Below, piece after piece: positions 24,573 to 33,413 of a stretch of DNA of 64,000 nt. The stretch comes from Paracidovorax avenae ATCC 19860 (GTDB lineage: Bacteria > Pseudomonadota > Gammaproteobacteria > Burkholderiales > Burkholderiaceae_C), in NCBI RefSeq assembly GCF_000176855.2, contig NC_015138.1:1240001-1304000 (forward strand), written 5' to 3'. Both the position numbers and the translations under genes were made by a program. Every line of letters begins with the position of its first letter. Position 1 is the first letter of the stretch. Below the pieces are notes generated by a model. It searched no databases. It saw nothing but the letters and a program-made list of their open reading frames with translations, and had not been told where the DNA came from.

Positions 24573-24893
24573 ATGGCAGCAGGGCAGGGGTCGAAGGCGA
24601 TGGCGGCGTGGTGGCGGCGGTGCGGCAGCGGCGCGAAGTTCCTGATCACCTTCCTGTCGGTGTTCGGGGCGTGGACGGGCTGGTGGTGGATCGACAGTGC
24701 CCGTACCTGCCCCCGGCAGGAGGCGGCGACGCTGCACGGCCTGTGCCTGATGCAGGTGCGCGAGCGCGCGGAGCGGGGTGAAAGCGCGGCGCAACGGACC
24801 TATGGCAGGTATCTGCAGATCCACGGCCGGGAGGCGGAGGCACGGGCGTGGCAGCTGCGTTCGGCGCGGCGCGCCGGCCCGGCGGCTCCCTGA
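24573..24893 (+). CDS. Truncated paralogue of the preceding membrane-anchored protein
   Basis: A 106-residue protein matching roughly the first 90 residues of its neighbour. It has the same transmembrane helix (about 22-40, ending WWWIDSAR), the same Cys positions (Cys46, Cys58) and the matching block YGRYLQIHGREAEARAWQLR versus YGNYLEGEDRKQEGNGWQLR. It ends abruptly after ARRAGPAAP, so it looks like a tandem duplication that lost its C-terminal two-thirds, or a minimal working version. The start lies 1 base after the upstream stop. The stop lies 15 bp from the convergent xdhB stop. Divergence from its sister is large, so the duplication is old or selected. Confidence 0.6.
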   Translation: MAAGQGSKAMAAWWRRCGSGAKFLITFLSVFGAWTGWWWIDSARTCPRQEAATLHGLCLMQVRERAERGESAAQRTYGRYLQIHGREAEARAWQLRSARRAGPAAP

Positions 24894-24908
24894 GGGTTCG
24901 CGCTCCGG

Positions 24909-27380
24909 TCAGTCCGCCACGCCACCCAGCGCGCGCAGCACGTTCTCGGCGGTGGCCGGCGCCACGAGGTGCACGGGGCCGTCCGCGGAGGCACCCTCCG
25001 ATGCATCGGCGCGTGCCGCGGCCACGGCATCCCGCAGCGCTTCATAGACGCTCACGGCCAGCATGAAGGGCGGCTCGCCCACGGCCTTGCTGCCGCCCAC
25101 GTTGTCCTCGCGGTTGGCCTCGTGCCACAGGTCCACCCGGAAGTGGGCCGGGATGTCGCCCGTGGCGGGGATCTTGTAGGTGCTGGGCGCGTGCGTCGCG
25201 AGCCGGCCCCGGCCGTCCCAGACGAGCTGCTCGGTGGTCAGCCAGCCCATGCCCTGCACGAAGCCGCCCTCGATCTGGCCGATGTCGATGGCGGGGTTGA
25301 TGCTGCGGCCCGCGTCGTGGAGGATGTCCACGGCGAGCACGCGGCTCTCGCCGGTGAGCGTGTCGATCGCCACCTCGGTGCAGGCCGCACCGTAGGCGAA
25401 GTAGTAGAACGGGCGCCCCGTGAGCGTCGTCTTGTCGTAGTGGATCTTGGGCGTGCGGTAGAAGCCGTCGCTCCAGAGCTGGATGCGGTTGGCATAGGCG
25501 GCCTGCACCACGTCGCGCCAGGCGTGCGAACGCGTCGGTGAAGTGATCCGGCCGTTCTCGAACTGCACCGCGCCCGCGCCGCAGTGGTCCAGGCCGGCGA
25601 CGAAGGCGGCGAGGTTGTCGCGCACATGGCGCGCGGCGAACTGCGCGGCGCGGCCATTGAGGTCGGTGCCGCTCGATGCCGCGGTGGCGCTGGCATTGGG
25701 CACTTTGCTGGTGTCGCTGGCCGTGACCAGCACCCGGTCCAGCGGCACGCCCAGTTCGTCGGCCACGATCTGCGCCACCTTGGTGTGCAGGCCCTGGCCC
25801 ATCTCGGTGCCGCCGTGGTTCACCTGCACGCTGCCGTCGGTATAGACGTGGACCAGCGCGCCGGCCTGGTTGAAGAGCGTGGCCGTGAAGCTGATGCCGA
25901 ACTTCACCGGAGTGACGGCCAGGCCCCGCTTCAAGGTGGGGTGGCGCGCGTTCCAGTCCGCCACCGCCTCGCGCCGCGCGCGGTACTGCGCGGTCTGTTC
26001 CAGTCGGGGCAGCAGATCGTGCAGGACGTTGTCCTCCACGGCCATCTGGTAGTGGGTGACGTTGCGATCCTCCAGCCCGTAGAGGTTGGCCATGCGCACG
26101 TCCAGCGGATCCAGCCTGAGCGCGCGCGCGATGTCTCCGAGGATGGTCTCGATGGCGATCACGCCCTGTGGCCCGCCGAAGCCGCGGAAGGCCGTGTGGC
26201 TCTGCATGTTCGTCCTGCAGCGGTAGGACGCGATCTCCACGTTCTCGAGGAAGTACGCGTTGTCGCAATGAAAGACCGCACGGTCGGCCACGGGGCCGGA
26301 AAGGTCGGCCGAGAAGCCGCAGTTCACGGCCATGCGCAGGCGCAGGCCCTGGATGCGGCCATTGCCGTCGAAGCCCACGTCCCAGTCGTAGGCGAAGGGA
26401 TGGCGCTTGCCCGTGACCATGAAGTCGTCGTCGCGGTCCAGCCGCAGCTTCACGGGGCGCCCTGCCTTGCGCGCGGCCACGGCGGCCCAGACGGCCAGGT
26501 GCCCGGCCTGCGTCTCCTTGCCGCCGAAGCCGCCGCCCATGCGGCGGCAGGACACGGTGACGCGGTGGCTGTCGATGCCCAGCGCATGCGCCACCCAGTG
26601 CTGCACCTCGCCCGGGTGCTGGGTGCTCGAATGCACCTGCCACTGGCCCTGCTCCTGGGGCAGGACGTAGGCGATCTGGCCTTCCAGGTAGAAATGCTCC
26701 TGGCCGCCCACTTCAAGCGTGCCCTGCAGGCGGTGCGCCGCCGCGGCCAGGGCAGAGGCCGCATCGCCGCGGCGCACGGTGACGGGCGGCAGCACGTAGC
26801 TCTCCTGCGCCAACGCGTCGTGCACCGAGAGCACGGCCGGCAGTTCCTCGATGTCCAGCTGCACCAGCCGGGCGGCGCGCCGCGCCTGCGCCACGGTGTC
26901 GGCCAGCACGAGGCCAACCACCTGGCCGGCGAACTGCACCGTGTCCTGCGCGAACACCGGCTCGTCGTGCGCGAAGGCGGCGAGGACCGGGTCGCCCGGC
27001 ACGTCGGCCGCGAGCACGATGTCGCGCACGCCTGTCAGGGCGCGGGCCGCTGCGGCATCCACGCCGCGCAGGCGCCCGTGTGCCACGGGCGAGAGGATGG
27101 GAGCCGCGTGCAGCGTGCCCTTCCATTCGGGCAGGTCGTCGATGTACTGTGCCGTGCCCGCCACCTGGGCGCGGGCGCTTTCATGGATCTGGGAGACGCC
27201 CACGGCACGGCGCGCGCTGCGGGGCGTGCCGTCCAGGCCGGGCGGTGGGGCCTCGCCAGCCATCGGGCCGGCCGCGCCTTGCGCATCGGCGCGTGCCGCC
27301 ACCGGGTCCGCGTCCGCATCGCGGCTCAGCGGGCCCTCGGGCGCGGTGCTGGTGGGCAGGGTGTCATCGCGGCGGTTCAT
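24909..27380 (-). CDS. xdhB: Xanthine dehydrogenase, molybdopterin-binding subunit
   Basis: An 823-residue molybdenum subunit that hydroxylates hypoxanthine and xanthine to urate. Seen: an N-terminal Ala/Pro-rich lead (about 1-55), AVGVSQIHESARAQVAGTAQYIDDLPEWKGTLHAAP, the moco-contacting RMGGGFGGKETQAG, FRGFGGPQG, and AVGEPPFMLAVSVYEALRDAV with the active-site Glu near the C-terminus. It needs the sulfurated cofactor delivered by XdhC (6847-7683). The ATG at 27380 overlaps the xdhA stop by 4 bases, so the subunits are coupled; the frame continues upstream but that part is inside xdhA. The N-terminal extension is longer than in typical bacterial XdhB. Confidence 0.96.
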   Translation of the reverse strand: MNRRDDTLPTSTAPEGPLSRDADADPVAARADAQGAAGPMAGEAPPPGLDGTPRSARRAVGVSQIHESARAQVAGTAQYIDDLPEWKGTLHAAPILSPVAHGRLRGVDAAAARALTGVRDIVLAADVPGDPVLAAFAHDEPVFAQDTVQFAGQVVGLVLADTVAQARRAARLVQLDIEELPAVLSVHDALAQESYVLPPVTVRRGDAASALAAAAHRLQGTLEVGGQEHFYLEGQIAYVLPQEQGQWQVHSSTQHPGEVQHWVAHALGIDSHRVTVSCRRMGGGFGGKETQAGHLAVWAAVAARKAGRPVKLRLDRDDDFMVTGKRHPFAYDWDVGFDGNGRIQGLRLRMAVNCGFSADLSGPVADRAVFHCDNAYFLENVEIASYRCRTNMQSHTAFRGFGGPQGVIAIETILGDIARALRLDPLDVRMANLYGLEDRNVTHYQMAVEDNVLHDLLPRLEQTAQYRARREAVADWNARHPTLKRGLAVTPVKFGISFTATLFNQAGALVHVYTDGSVQVNHGGTEMGQGLHTKVAQIVADELGVPLDRVLVTASDTSKVPNASATAASSGTDLNGRAAQFAARHVRDNLAAFVAGLDHCGAGAVQFENGRITSPTRSHAWRDVVQAAYANRIQLWSDGFYRTPKIHYDKTTLTGRPFYYFAYGAACTEVAIDTLTGESRVLAVDILHDAGRSINPAIDIGQIEGGFVQGMGWLTTEQLVWDGRGRLATHAPSTYKIPATGDIPAHFRVDLWHEANREDNVGGSKAVGEPPFMLAVSVYEALRDAVAAARADASEGASADGPVHLVAPATAENVLRALGGVAD

Positions 27381-28951
27381 GCCTGTTCCTCCGCGTGGGC
27401 CCGTGCCTGCGATGGCGGTTGCGCCACCGGCACGAGCTGTTCGAGCGACACGGGCAGTGCCTCGGTTCCTGCGGGGCATTCCGGGCTCTCCAGCCAGCAG
27501 CGCCGCATCAGCGAGGCCAGCACGGCGCGCCGGTAGGCGCCGCTCGCGCGCATGTCGGAAATGGGGGTGAACTCCGCCTGCAGCGCCTCGCCCGCGCGCA
27601 GCGCAGCGGCTTCGCTCCAGGGCTGGCCGGTGAGCGCGGCCTCGGCGCCGCGTGCGCGCGCCGGCACCGCCGCCACGCCGCCCGCACCGATGCGGGCCGA
27701 TTGCACCGCACCATGGCGCACCGTGAGCAGCACGGCCAGGCAGACGGCGGAGATGTCGTCGTCGAAGCGCTTGGACACCTTGTAGGCCGCCAGCCGGTCG
27801 CCGGGAGCGGGCAGGGGCACGTCGATGCGCGCGACGATCTCGTCCGGCGCCAGCAGGTTGCGGCGGTAGCCCGTATAGAAATCTTCCAGCGGCAGGCTGC
27901 GTTCGCCGCGCACGCTGGCCAGCACGATGCGCGCGCCGAGCGCTATCAGCACCGGCATCGAATCGCCGATGGGCGAGCCGTTGGCGACGTTGCCGCCCAG
28001 CGTGCCCGCGTTGCGCACCGGCAGCCCGGCGAAGCGCTCGGCGAAGCGCCGCAGCGCCGGCCAGTGCGCGGCCAGCCCGGCGAAGGCATCGTCCAGCGTG
28101 GCCGCCGCGCCGATGGAAAGGTGGCCGTCCGCGGTACCGATGCGCCGCAGTTCCCCGGCACGGGTGACATCGAGCACGCGCTCGAAGCGGCGGTGCTGCT
28201 TGGTGATCCACAGGCCCACGTCGGTGGTGCCGGCGACGATTTGCGCGTCCGGATGCGCGGCGCGCGCGGCCAGCAGTCCGGCGAGCGTCTCCGGCGCCAG
28301 ATAGCCGGGTGCGGCATCCTGCGGCGCCGACCCTGTGGCCCGCAGCTCCCGCAGCCGCTCCAGCACCGCGGCTTCATCCACCGGCCGGGCCGGCAACTCG
28401 GCCATCCGCCCGGCGGCGTCCAGGATCGGGCGGTAGCCGGTACAGCGGCACAGGTTGCCCGAAAGCTCCGCCACGGCCAGTTCGCGCGTGACGGCGCGGC
28501 CCTGGCAGACATGGTTCTGGTACATGCCGAACAGGCTCATCACGAAGCCCGGCGTGCAGAAGCCGCATTGCGACCCATGGCACTGCACCATGGCTTCCTG
28601 CGCGGGGTGCAGCGGTGCGGACGAGCCGCCTTCCTTCCCATCCGCCGGCGCGCCGCGCTGGATGAGCGGATCCTGCGCGAGGTCTTCCACCGTCCAGAGC
28701 GCCATGCCATCGATCGCGTGCGCGAGGCGGATGCAGCTGTTCACGGCCCGCAGGCGCAGGCGGCCGTCCTCCTCGGAGCCCAGCACCACGGTGCAGGCGC
28801 CGCAGTCGCCCTCGCCGCAGCCCTCCTTGGTGCCGCAGTCGCCCAGGTCCTCGCGCAGCACCTCGAGCAGCGTGCGGTCGGGCGGGACATGGGCCAGCGT
28901 CACGGGCTGGCCGCGGCGGAGGAAGCGGATCGGGCGGGAGGCAACGGTCAT
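27377..28951 (-). CDS. xdhA: Xanthine dehydrogenase small subunit (2Fe-2S and FAD domains)
   Basis: A 524-residue subunit passing electrons from the molybdenum centre via two 2Fe-2S clusters to FAD. Domain order: plant-type ferredoxin (about 8-95; Cys39, Cys45, Cys50, Cys53 in CGTKEGCGEGDCGAC), the second 2Fe-2S fold (CHGSQCGFCTPGF and CRCTGYRPI, about 140-195), FAD-binding domain (about 235-410, NAGTLGGNVANGSPIGDSMP), and CO-dehydrogenase-type C-terminal domain. Start ATG 28951 (MTVASRPIRFL). It is the first gene of xdhA-xdhB. Upstream of it, on the same strand, is a small exported protein gene; the purine ABC transporter follows divergently beyond that. Confidence 0.96.
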   Translation of the reverse strand: MTVASRPIRFLRRGQPVTLAHVPPDRTLLEVLREDLGDCGTKEGCGEGDCGACTVVLGSEEDGRLRLRAVNSCIRLAHAIDGMALWTVEDLAQDPLIQRGAPADGKEGGSSAPLHPAQEAMVQCHGSQCGFCTPGFVMSLFGMYQNHVCQGRAVTRELAVAELSGNLCRCTGYRPILDAAGRMAELPARPVDEAAVLERLRELRATGSAPQDAAPGYLAPETLAGLLAARAAHPDAQIVAGTTDVGLWITKQHRRFERVLDVTRAGELRRIGTADGHLSIGAAATLDDAFAGLAAHWPALRRFAERFAGLPVRNAGTLGGNVANGSPIGDSMPVLIALGARIVLASVRGERSLPLEDFYTGYRRNLLAPDEIVARIDVPLPAPGDRLAAYKVSKRFDDDISAVCLAVLLTVRHGAVQSARIGAGGVAAVPARARGAEAALTGQPWSEAAALRAGEALQAEFTPISDMRASGAYRRAVLASLMRRCWLESPECPAGTEALPVSLEQLVPVAQPPSQARAHAEEQA

Positions 28952-29080
28952 TCGCGGGGCTTTCTGGGGCGGGCGCCGGCGTCCAGGAACCGGACGGGGG
29001 CATGGGGCCATGGACTGGAAGCGTAACCGGTCCCGGCGCCGCCTGCCACCGCAAATTCGATGCCAGCACCCGCACTCCCG

Positions 29081-29578
29081 CTAGCGGCCGCAGTCCTCGC
29101 AGACGTAGAAATACACCTCGCCTTCCTTCCCGTCCACCAGCCGCGCGAGGTAGGCCACGCCGCTGTCTGCCGCGAAGGTCATCCGCACGCGCCGCCCATC
29201 GGCGAACGATACGTCCACCCAGTCGCTCATGCATTCGCCGAAGGCGCCGTAATAGTTCATCACGTCGATCTGCGACACCGGCACGGCCTTGCGCAGGAAC
29301 GTCCGCACATGGCGGGCCGTGACCCTGCGGGACTTCGGCGGCGGCGCGGCGCAGGGCCGGTTGTCGGCATCGAAGTAGCGCGTGCTGCGGATCCGGATGC
29401 CCTGGACCGGGCCGAGCGCGTGGGGGTAGGGGCGGGCTTCCGTGCGGCGCTGGTCCGCCTGGGCAGGGGCCAGGTCCGGGGTGGGAGCAGGGCCTGCGTG
29501 AACGGCAGCGGCGCACAGGGCCGAGCACAGGAGGACGAAGCGGTGCACCAGGGCACCGCGGTACGGAGAGGGAACCAT
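29081..29578 (-). CDS. Small exported protein of unknown function
   Basis: A 165-residue protein with a signal peptide (FVLLCSALCAAAVHA, cleavage near residue 30). It is not a family I recognise. The mature part has a conserved-looking core TRYFDADNRPCAAPPP, RVTARHVRTFLRKAVPVSQIDVMNYYGAFGECMSDWVDVSF, then GVAYLARLVDGKEGEVYFYVCEDC. Four cysteines, including a C-terminal C-E-D-C pair, suggest disulfides or metal binding. The start is the ATG at 29578, which gives the signal peptide; the frame extends further upstream. It is divergent from the purine transporter and 129 bp upstream of xdhA on the same strand. Confidence 0.7.
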   Translation of the reverse strand: MVPSPYRGALVHRFVLLCSALCAAAVHAGPAPTPDLAPAQADQRRTEARPYPHALGPVQGIRIRSTRYFDADNRPCAAPPPKSRRVTARHVRTFLRKAVPVSQIDVMNYYGAFGECMSDWVDVSFADGRRVRMTFAADSGVAYLARLVDGKEGEVYFYVCEDCGR

Positions 29579-29729
29579 GGCGTCGTCGGTGAAAGGCCGG
29601 ATGGAGGCCGGAGGAACTCTCCCGATGATAGAGGGGCGCCGGAGCGGCATTCCACGCACCGGCACGGCACGGGGCTTGCATGGTCCCGCCGGGCGCTCTT
29701 CTTTCTGCGCCGCCCAATTCAATCCAAGA

Positions 29730-29735
29730 GACAAT
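29730..29735 (+). promoter_or_regulatory. -10-like box for the purine transporter operon
   Basis: GACAAT ends 7 bases before the ATG at 29743. With no Shine-Dalgarno between them, transcription would begin at or near the start codon (leaderless mRNA). Confidence 0.4.
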
Positions 29736-29742
29736 CGTCCGC

Positions 29743-31341
29743 ATGAATGCTCCCCCCTCCCCGCCAGCTGCCACCGGTTCGCCGCCGCGCCTGCAGCTGT
29801 CGGGCATCACCAAGCGCTATCCGGCCGTGGTGGCCAACAGCGGCGTGTCGCTCACCGTGCAGCCCGGCGAGGTGCACGCGGTGCTCGGCGAGAACGGCGC
29901 CGGCAAGTCCACGCTGATGAAGATCATCTACGGCTCGGTCAAGCCCGACGAGGGCGCCGTGTGGTTCGACGGCCGGCCGGTGGCGGTGCGCAATCCTCAG
30001 GAGGCGCGGCAGCTGGGCATCGCCATGGTGTTCCAGCATTTCAGCCTGTTCGACACGCTCACGGTGGCCGAGAACGTCTGGCTGGGGCTCGACAAGCACC
30101 TGGCCCTGGCCGAGGTCACGCGTCGCATCCGCGACACCGCGGCGCAGTACGGCCTGGACATCGATCCGCTGCGCCCGGTGCACACCCTGTCGGTGGGCGA
30201 GATGCAGCGGGTGGAGATCATCCGCGCGCTGCTCACCTCGCCGCGCCTGCTGATCCTGGACGAGCCCACGTCGGTGCTCACGCCCCAGGCGGTGGAAAAG
30301 CTCTTCGTGGTGCTGCGCCAGCTGAGCGCCGAGGGCTGCAGCATCCTCTACATCAGCCACAAGCTGCACGAGATCCGCGCGCTGTGCACGGCGTGCACGG
30401 TGCTGCGCGGCGGCAAGGTGACGGGCGTGTGCAATCCGTCGGAGGAATCGAACGCCTCGCTGTCGCGGCTCATGATCGGTGCGGAGCCGCCGGCCCTGCA
30501 GCACCGGCCCGCGCGCACGGGCGACGCCGTGCTGGAGGTCGAAGGACTCAGCCTGCACCGCGAAGACCCTTTCGGCGTGGAGCTGATCGACGTCGGCTTT
30601 TCCGTGCGGGCCGGCGAGGTCGTCGGCATCGCGGGCGTGTCGGGCAACGGCCAGAAGGAACTGCTCTACGCGCTCTCGGGCGAGGACACGCGCGCCGCGC
30701 CCGCCATGGTGCGGGTGGCGGGCCGCCCGGCCGGCCGCATGGGCCCGCGCGCGCGCCGTGCATTGGGCCTGCATTTCGTGCCCGAGGAGCGCCTGGGCCG
30801 CGGCGCCGTGCCCACCATGGGCCTGGCGGACAACCTGCTGCTCACGCGCTCGGATTGCGTGGGCGCGGGCGGCTGGGTGCGCACCGGCGCGCTGGCCGCG
30901 CAGGCGCGCCGCATCATCGAGCGCTTCCAGGTGAAGGCGGGCGGCCCGCAGGCGGCGGCGAAGTCGCTCTCCGGCGGCAACCTGCAGAAGTTCATCGTCG
31001 GGCGCGAGATCGACGCCGGCCCCAAACTTTTGATCGTCTCGCAGCCCACCTGGGGCGTGGACGTGGGCGCGGCCGCGCAGATCCGCGGCGAGATCCTGGC
31101 GCTGCGCGACTCGGGTTGCGCCGTGCTGGTGCTGAGCGAGGAGCTCGACGAGCTGTTCGAGATTTCCGACCGCCTGCACGTGATCGCCAAGGGGCACCTG
31201 TCGCCCTCCATCGACCGGGCCGACGCCACGGTGGAGCGCATCGGCGAATGGATGAGCGGCCTGTGGAACGCCGACGTGCAGGCGCACCTGGGTCGCCGGG
31301 AAAGCCAGGACCATCCGGAGGGCGTGCATGCTCAAGCTTGA
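29743..31341 (+). CDS. BMP-type (purine nucleoside/base) ABC transporter ATPase, two nucleotide-binding domains
   Basis: A 532-residue double ATPase of the sugar/nucleoside (RbsA/NupA) class, powering uptake by the two permeases downstream. First domain: Walker A GENGAGKSTLMKIIYG (about 48-63), signature TLSVGEMQRVEI, Walker B RLLILDEPTSVL. Second domain: degenerate Walker A GVSGNGQKELLYAL, signature SLSGGNLQKFIVGRE, and LIVSQPTWGVDVGAA in place of a canonical Walker B acid. This asymmetry is normal for the family. First gene of a four-gene operon, overlapping the first permease by 14 bases. Position next to xdhAB argues for purine bases or nucleosides as cargo. Confidence 0.92.
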   Translation: MNAPPSPPAATGSPPRLQLSGITKRYPAVVANSGVSLTVQPGEVHAVLGENGAGKSTLMKIIYGSVKPDEGAVWFDGRPVAVRNPQEARQLGIAMVFQHFSLFDTLTVAENVWLGLDKHLALAEVTRRIRDTAAQYGLDIDPLRPVHTLSVGEMQRVEIIRALLTSPRLLILDEPTSVLTPQAVEKLFVVLRQLSAEGCSILYISHKLHEIRALCTACTVLRGGKVTGVCNPSEESNASLSRLMIGAEPPALQHRPARTGDAVLEVEGLSLHREDPFGVELIDVGFSVRAGEVVGIAGVSGNGQKELLYALSGEDTRAAPAMVRVAGRPAGRMGPRARRALGLHFVPEERLGRGAVPTMGLADNLLLTRSDCVGAGGWVRTGALAAQARRIIERFQVKAGGPQAAAKSLSGGNLQKFIVGREIDAGPKLLIVSQPTWGVDVGAAAQIRGEILALRDSGCAVLVLSEELDELFEISDRLHVIAKGHLSPSIDRADATVERIGEWMSGLWNADVQAHLGRRESQDHPEGVHAQA

Positions 31342-32407
31342 ACCGCGTCCGCAGGCCTCGCGCCTGTGGACCTATGGCTCGCCGCTGCTCGCGCTGGCCT
31401 TCACCGTGCTGATCGGCGTCCTGCTGTTCGCCGCCCTGGGCAAGGACCCGGTGCGCGGCCTGCAGGTGTTCTTCTGGGAGCCGATCAAGACGCAATACGC
31501 GATCGGCGAACTGATGGTCAAGGCCACGCCGCTGCTGCTGATCGCGCTGGGGCTGGCCGTGTGCTTCCGCTCCAACGTGTGGAACATCGGCGCCGAGGGC
31601 CAGTTCGTGATCGGCGCCGTGGCCGCGGGCGGCATCGCGCTGCTGGCGGACAAGACCACCGGGCCGTGGATCGTGCCGGCCATCCTGGTGGCCGGCGTGC
31701 TGGGCGGCATGTGCTGGGCCGGCATCACCGCGCTGCTGCGCGACCGCTTCAACGCCAACGAGATCCTGGTGAGCCTGATGCTGGTCTATGTGGCCACCCT
31801 GGTGCTGGGCTACCTCGTCTACGGCCCCTGGAAGGACCCGATGGGCTACAACTTCCCGCAGACCCGCACCTTCGAGCGGGTGACGCAGATCCCGCGCCTG
31901 ATGCAGGGCTCGCGCGTGACCATCGGCCTGCCGATCGCCTTGGCTGCCGCGGCGGCGCTGTGGGTGTTCCTGTTCCGCACGCGGGCGGGCTTTGCCCAGC
32001 AGGTGGGCGGGCTCGCCCCGGCCGCCGCGCGCTACGCCGGTTTCTCGTCGCGCCGCGCGCTGTGGACGGCGCTGCTCATCTCCGGCGGCGCCGCCGGCCT
32101 GGCGGGCGCGCTGGAAGTGGCCGGCCCCCTGGGCCAGCTCACGCCCTACGTGCCGGCGGGCTACGGCTTCGCGGCCATCATCGTGGCCTTCGTGGGGCGG
32201 CTGCACCCGGTGGGCATGGTGTTCTCCGCGCTGCTCATGAGCATGTTCTACATCGGCGGCGAGCTCGCGCAGTCGCGCCTCGGGCTGCCGAAATCGCTCA
32301 CGGGCGTGTTCCAGGGCCTGCTGCTGTTCACGCTGCTGGCCTGCGATACGCTGATCGCCTACCGCGTGCGCTGGGTCGGCACGCCGGCCCGGAAAGGAGC
32401 CGCGTGA
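31328..32407 (+). CDS. BMP-type ABC transporter permease 1
   Basis: A 359-residue BPD_transp_2-family membrane permease with about eight to ten hydrophobic helices. The family hallmark is FRSNVWNIGAEGQFVIGAVAAGGIAL (about 80-105); SLMLVYVATLVLGYLV and GYGFAAIIVAFVGRLHPVGMVFSALL follow. It forms the membrane channel with the next permease. Its 5' end overlaps the ATPase gene and its stop TGA shares a base with the next ATG, so expression is coupled. Such pairs transport purine and pyrimidine nucleosides in studied bacteria. Confidence 0.93.
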   Translation: MLKLEPRPQASRLWTYGSPLLALAFTVLIGVLLFAALGKDPVRGLQVFFWEPIKTQYAIGELMVKATPLLLIALGLAVCFRSNVWNIGAEGQFVIGAVAAGGIALLADKTTGPWIVPAILVAGVLGGMCWAGITALLRDRFNANEILVSLMLVYVATLVLGYLVYGPWKDPMGYNFPQTRTFERVTQIPRLMQGSRVTIGLPIALAAAAALWVFLFRTRAGFAQQVGGLAPAAARYAGFSSRRALWTALLISGGAAGLAGALEVAGPLGQLTPYVPAGYGFAAIIVAFVGRLHPVGMVFSALLMSMFYIGGELAQSRLGLPKSLTGVFQGLLLFTLLACDTLIAYRVRWVGTPARKGAA

Positions 32408-33327
32408 TGGAAGCCTACGCACTGCTCCTGGGTTCCACGCTCAGCGCCGGCACCGTGCTGGCGCTCGCCGCGCTCGGGCTGCTCATCAACGAGAAGGCGG
32501 GCATCGTCAACCTCGGCGCCGAGGGCATCATGCTCTGCGCGGCCATCGCGGGCTTCGCCACCGCGGTGCATACCGGCAGCACCTGGGCGGGCTTCGCGGC
32601 CGGCATGGGCGCCGGTGCGCTGCTCGCCGCCGTGTTCGGCGTGCTGGTGATCTGGCTCAATACCAACCAGTACGCGACGGGCCTGGCGCTCAGCCTGTTC
32701 GGCGCGGGCTTCTCGGCCTTCGCAGGCATCCAGTACGTGCAGGCCAAGCTGCCCACGCTGCCGCAGTATGCGCTGCCGGTGCTGGGCGACCTGCCGCTGG
32801 TGGGCCCGGCGCTGTTCCGCCAGCATCCGCTGGTGTACGGCGCGATGGCGCTCACCGCGGGCCTCGCCTGGTTCCTCTACCGCTCGCGCGCCGGGCTGGT
32901 GCTGCGCTCGGTGGGCGAATCGCCCGAATCGGCCCACGCGCTGGGCTACCCGGTGCGGCGCATCCGCCTCGCGGCGGTGGTGGCGGGCGGCGCGCTGTGC
33001 GGCCTCTCGGGCGCCTACATCTCCACGGTCTATACGCCGCTCTGGGTCGAGGGCATGGTGGCCGGCCGCGGCTGGATCGCGCTGGCGCTCACCACCTTCG
33101 CCACCTGGCGCCCGGCACGGGTGTTGCTTGGTGCCTACCTGTTCGGCGGCGTGACGATGCTGCAGTTCCACCTGCAGGCCACGGGCGTGCAGGTGGCCAG
33201 CCAGCTCCTGAGCATGCTGCCCTATGTGGCGACCATCGTGGTGCTGGCGCTGATCTCGCGCAATCCGGCCTGGATCCGGGCGAACATGCCGGCCTCGCTG
33301 GGCAAGCCGTTCCATCCCGGGGGCTGA
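32407..33327 (+). CDS. BMP-type ABC transporter permease 2
   Basis: A 306-residue permease paralogous to its neighbour. The motif LLINEKAGIVNLGAEGIMLCAAIAGF (about 22-47) is the shared family signature; ALGYPVRRIRLAAVVAGGALCGLSGAY and WIALALTTFATWRPARVLLGAYLFGG are C-terminal membrane-loop motifs. It starts within TGATG at the end of permease 1. The operon continues with the binding protein 86 bp downstream. Confidence 0.93.
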   Translation: MEAYALLLGSTLSAGTVLALAALGLLINEKAGIVNLGAEGIMLCAAIAGFATAVHTGSTWAGFAAGMGAGALLAAVFGVLVIWLNTNQYATGLALSLFGAGFSAFAGIQYVQAKLPTLPQYALPVLGDLPLVGPALFRQHPLVYGAMALTAGLAWFLYRSRAGLVLRSVGESPESAHALGYPVRRIRLAAVVAGGALCGLSGAYISTVYTPLWVEGMVAGRGWIALALTTFATWRPARVLLGAYLFGGVTMLQFHLQATGVQVASQLLSMLPYVATIVVLALISRNPAWIRANMPASLGKPFHPGG

Positions 33328-33413
33328 CCGGGGCGGCGCGCCGTGCCATCATTGCCGTTTCCAAACGTTTCCGATTTCTTCTCTCACCTGTTTCCCCTGG
33401 AAGGACATTCGAC

